This document shows, one piece after another, positions 62,483 to 64,000 of a stretch of DNA of 64,000 nt. How positions within the stretch are numbered: position 1 is the first letter of the stretch; each line of letters opens with the position of its first letter. Source of the stretch: Comamonas sp. JUb58 (GTDB taxonomy: Bacteria > Pseudomonadota > Gammaproteobacteria > Burkholderiales > Burkholderiaceae_C); the NCBI RefSeq assembly GCF_004364775.1, contig NZ_SOAL01000018.1:1-64000 (forward strand), in the 5' to 3' direction. The notes under the pieces are model-generated. The model searched no databases. It saw only the letters and a list, made by a program, of their open reading frames with translations, and had not been told where the DNA came from. A program made the translations under genes and the position numbers.

Positions 62483-63769
62483 ATGAGAGCCGCACTTTGG
62501 TTGATCGGTCTGTTTGCCGTGGCAGTGGCCGCCGCCTTGTTTGCTGGCAGCAACCAGGGCAGCGTCACCCTGCACTGGCCGCCCTACCGCATTGATTTCT
62601 CGCTGAACATGGTCGTCGTGTTGCTGCTGCTGGCCTTTGTGCTGGTCTACGGCGCGCTACGCGGCGTCAGCGCCATGTTCGAGCTGCCGCGCCAGGCCAA
62701 GCGCTGGCGCATTCAGCAAAAAGAGCGCGCCATGCATGGCGCAGCGCTGGATGCCGTGACCCAGCTGCAGGCCGGCCGCTTTGTGCGCGCCCGCAAGGCC
62801 GCGCTGTCGGCCCTGGCGCAGGAGCAGGCCTTGCAGGACAGTGGCGCCGCCATCCCCAATGGCTTGCCGCTGCGCGTGCTGGGCCATGTGCTGGCAGCCG
62901 AGAGCTCGCACGCGCTGCAGGACCAGGCCCAGCGCGACCAGCACTGGGACATGGCGATGCAGGAAGCCACCGCCCCCCAGGCCAGGAATCTGCCCGAGCT
63001 GGCCGAAGGCACCCAGCTGCGCGCCGCGCAGTGGGCGCTGGATGACCACAATGCCCATGGCGCGATCGAGCAACTGGCACGCCTGCCCCAGGGCGCCGCA
63101 CGCCGCACCCTGGCGCTGCGCCTCAAGCTCAAGGCGGCGCGCCAGCTGCGCCAGGCCCTGACCGCGCTGGATACGGCCCGGCTGCTGGCCAAGCACCGCG
63201 CGTTTTCGGCCGCTGCGGCGCAGAGCATCATCAAGGGCCTGGCGACCGAGCTGATCAACGATGCCCATGACCCCGAGCAGCTGATGCAGGCCTGGCGCAA
63301 CCTGGATGCGAACGAGCGCAACCTGCCCGAGGTCGGCATCCATGCCGCGCGCCGCCTGCAACAACTGGGCGGCAACCCGCAGCAGATGCGCGAATGGCTG
63401 CTGCCCGCCTGGGAGCGCTACACCACCAGCAACAACGGCCTGCCCAGCCTGCAGGCCGAACGCCTGGTGCGCGTGCTTGAAGACAGCATGGGCGCGCTTG
63501 ATGCGACCTGGCTGGCCCGCATCGAGACCGCCCAGCAGCGCCGGCCTCACGACCCCTACCTGCAGTACCTGGCCGGATGCGCCTGCCTGCAGCGCCAGCT
63601 CTGGGGCAAGGCCCAGCAGTGGCTGCAGCAAGCTGCGCCTTCGCTGCAAGAGGAATCGCTGCGCCGCCGCGCCTGGCAGCACCTGGCCCGCCAGGCGGAG
63701 TACCGGGGTGATGCCGCTGCCGCCGCCCAGGCCTGGAAGCAGGCCGCGCTGGCTGGCGAGCAAGTCTGA
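62483..63769 (+). CDS. hemY: HemY-like TPR membrane protein
   Basis: Protein of 428 residues. Two N-terminal helices (ALWLIGLFAVAVAAALFAG and MVVVLLLLAFVLVYGALRG) form the HemY-N domain. A long helical region with TPR-like units follows (ALDAVTQLQAGRFVRARKAAL and later repeats). It is not the protoporphyrinogen oxidase also called HemY. It begins 3 bp after hemX and ends the operon. Confidence 0.88.
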   Translation: MRAALWLIGLFAVAVAAALFAGSNQGSVTLHWPPYRIDFSLNMVVVLLLLAFVLVYGALRGVSAMFELPRQAKRWRIQQKERAMHGAALDAVTQLQAGRFVRARKAALSALAQEQALQDSGAAIPNGLPLRVLGHVLAAESSHALQDQAQRDQHWDMAMQEATAPQARNLPELAEGTQLRAAQWALDDHNAHGAIEQLARLPQGAARRTLALRLKLKAARQLRQALTALDTARLLAKHRAFSAAAAQSIIKGLATELINDAHDPEQLMQAWRNLDANERNLPEVGIHAARRLQQLGGNPQQMREWLLPAWERYTTSNNGLPSLQAERLVRVLEDSMGALDATWLARIETAQQRRPHDPYLQYLAGCACLQRQLWGKAQQWLQQAAPSLQEESLRRRAWQHLARQAEYRGDAAAAAQAWKQAALAGEQV

Positions 63770-64000
63770 AGCGCAGCCCCGGGCGGGGGCTGCCTTCACT
63801 GCATGCGATATACAAGGCGATACAAAATCGCGCGTCACCCGGGTTGCCAGCAGGCTTTAAAACCGCCTGTTTGTGCCTGCTCGGCATATGCTTATGAACA
63901 TTGGTTCTGGAACCAGCCAAGCCGAGGTCGATCAATTCAATTAATTTGAACTTCGCCATCAATCGGGCTGAACTTCTGGCAATTGATCCGCTCCTACACT
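63770..64000. other. End of window: intergenic, hairpin after hemY
   Basis: GCAGCCCC (63773-63780) pairs with GGGGCTGC (63786-63793) directly after hemY, but no T run follows, so it is a weak terminator at best. A further inverted repeat, TGGTTC/GAACCA, lies at 63902-63915. An AT-rich tract (63937-63955) may be a promoter of a gene outside the window. No gene is supported. Confidence 0.5.

Overview
The window is chromosomal DNA from a GC-rich betaproteobacterium. Gene content and order point to the family Comamonadaceae, near Comamonas or Delftia. The supporting blocks are xseB-ispA-dxs, ribBA-ribH-nusB, hemC-hemD-hemX-hemY divergent from ppc, Bug/TctC-type solute receptors, and Tol genes led by ybgC. 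The taxon is inferred, because no rRNA or tRNA gene is present. No CRISPR array, prophage, integrase or transposase was seen. About 63 protein genes are packed tightly on both strands, many closed by clear hairpin terminators.

Layout. 0.3-12 kb: envelope and accessory genes (DUF2242 lipoprotein, M23 peptidase, META/DUF4377 lipoprotein, two MFS exporters, TruC, an M20 amidohydrolase, a TraB/GumN protein) around a sulfur module (BigR/SqrR-type repressor, ETHE1-type persulfide dioxygenase, split YeeE/YedE sulfur permease). 12.1-14.4 kb: a two-gene operon of an 81-residue basic protein and a soluble AAA+/M41 zinc protease, the most unusual locus here. 14.8-21.6 kb: YlqF-type GTPase, two tiny genes, a FUSC membrane protein, gshA and an SDR. 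21.9-28.7 kb: ferredoxin, riboflavin genes with nusB, an aminotransferase, then ybgC-tolQ-tolR-tolA. 28.8-31.8 kb: a minus-strand SDR, Bug receptor, SDR and cupin dioxygenase operon with paired operator-like sites in front. 32-38 kb: uppP, an ABC ATPase with an abnormal P-loop, argC, two LysR regulators and a DMT exporter.

38-41.8 kb is a molybdate locus, with modE divergent from modABC and a good ModE-box candidate between them. 41.9-46.7 kb holds an inner-membrane OmpA-like protein and a TRAP transporter whose permease genes and receptor gene converge. 47-50.2 kb is the isoprenoid operon xseB-ispA-dxs. 50.6-56.4 kb carries a lone Rieske oxygenase, a DMT transporter, a mercaptopyruvate sulfurtransferase, a secreted trypsin-like protease with three DUF5648 repeats, and an SMR exporter. 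56.5-63.8 kb is ppc divergent from the haem genes hemCDXY.

Non-coding structure worth noting: a 268-bp element with 19-bp terminal inverted repeats (2322-2589) and a diverged relative near 51.8-52.0 kb; several perfect palindromes in promoter positions (1194, 3732, 14512, 37045); and a recurring short intergenic motif, TTTTGATAGC.
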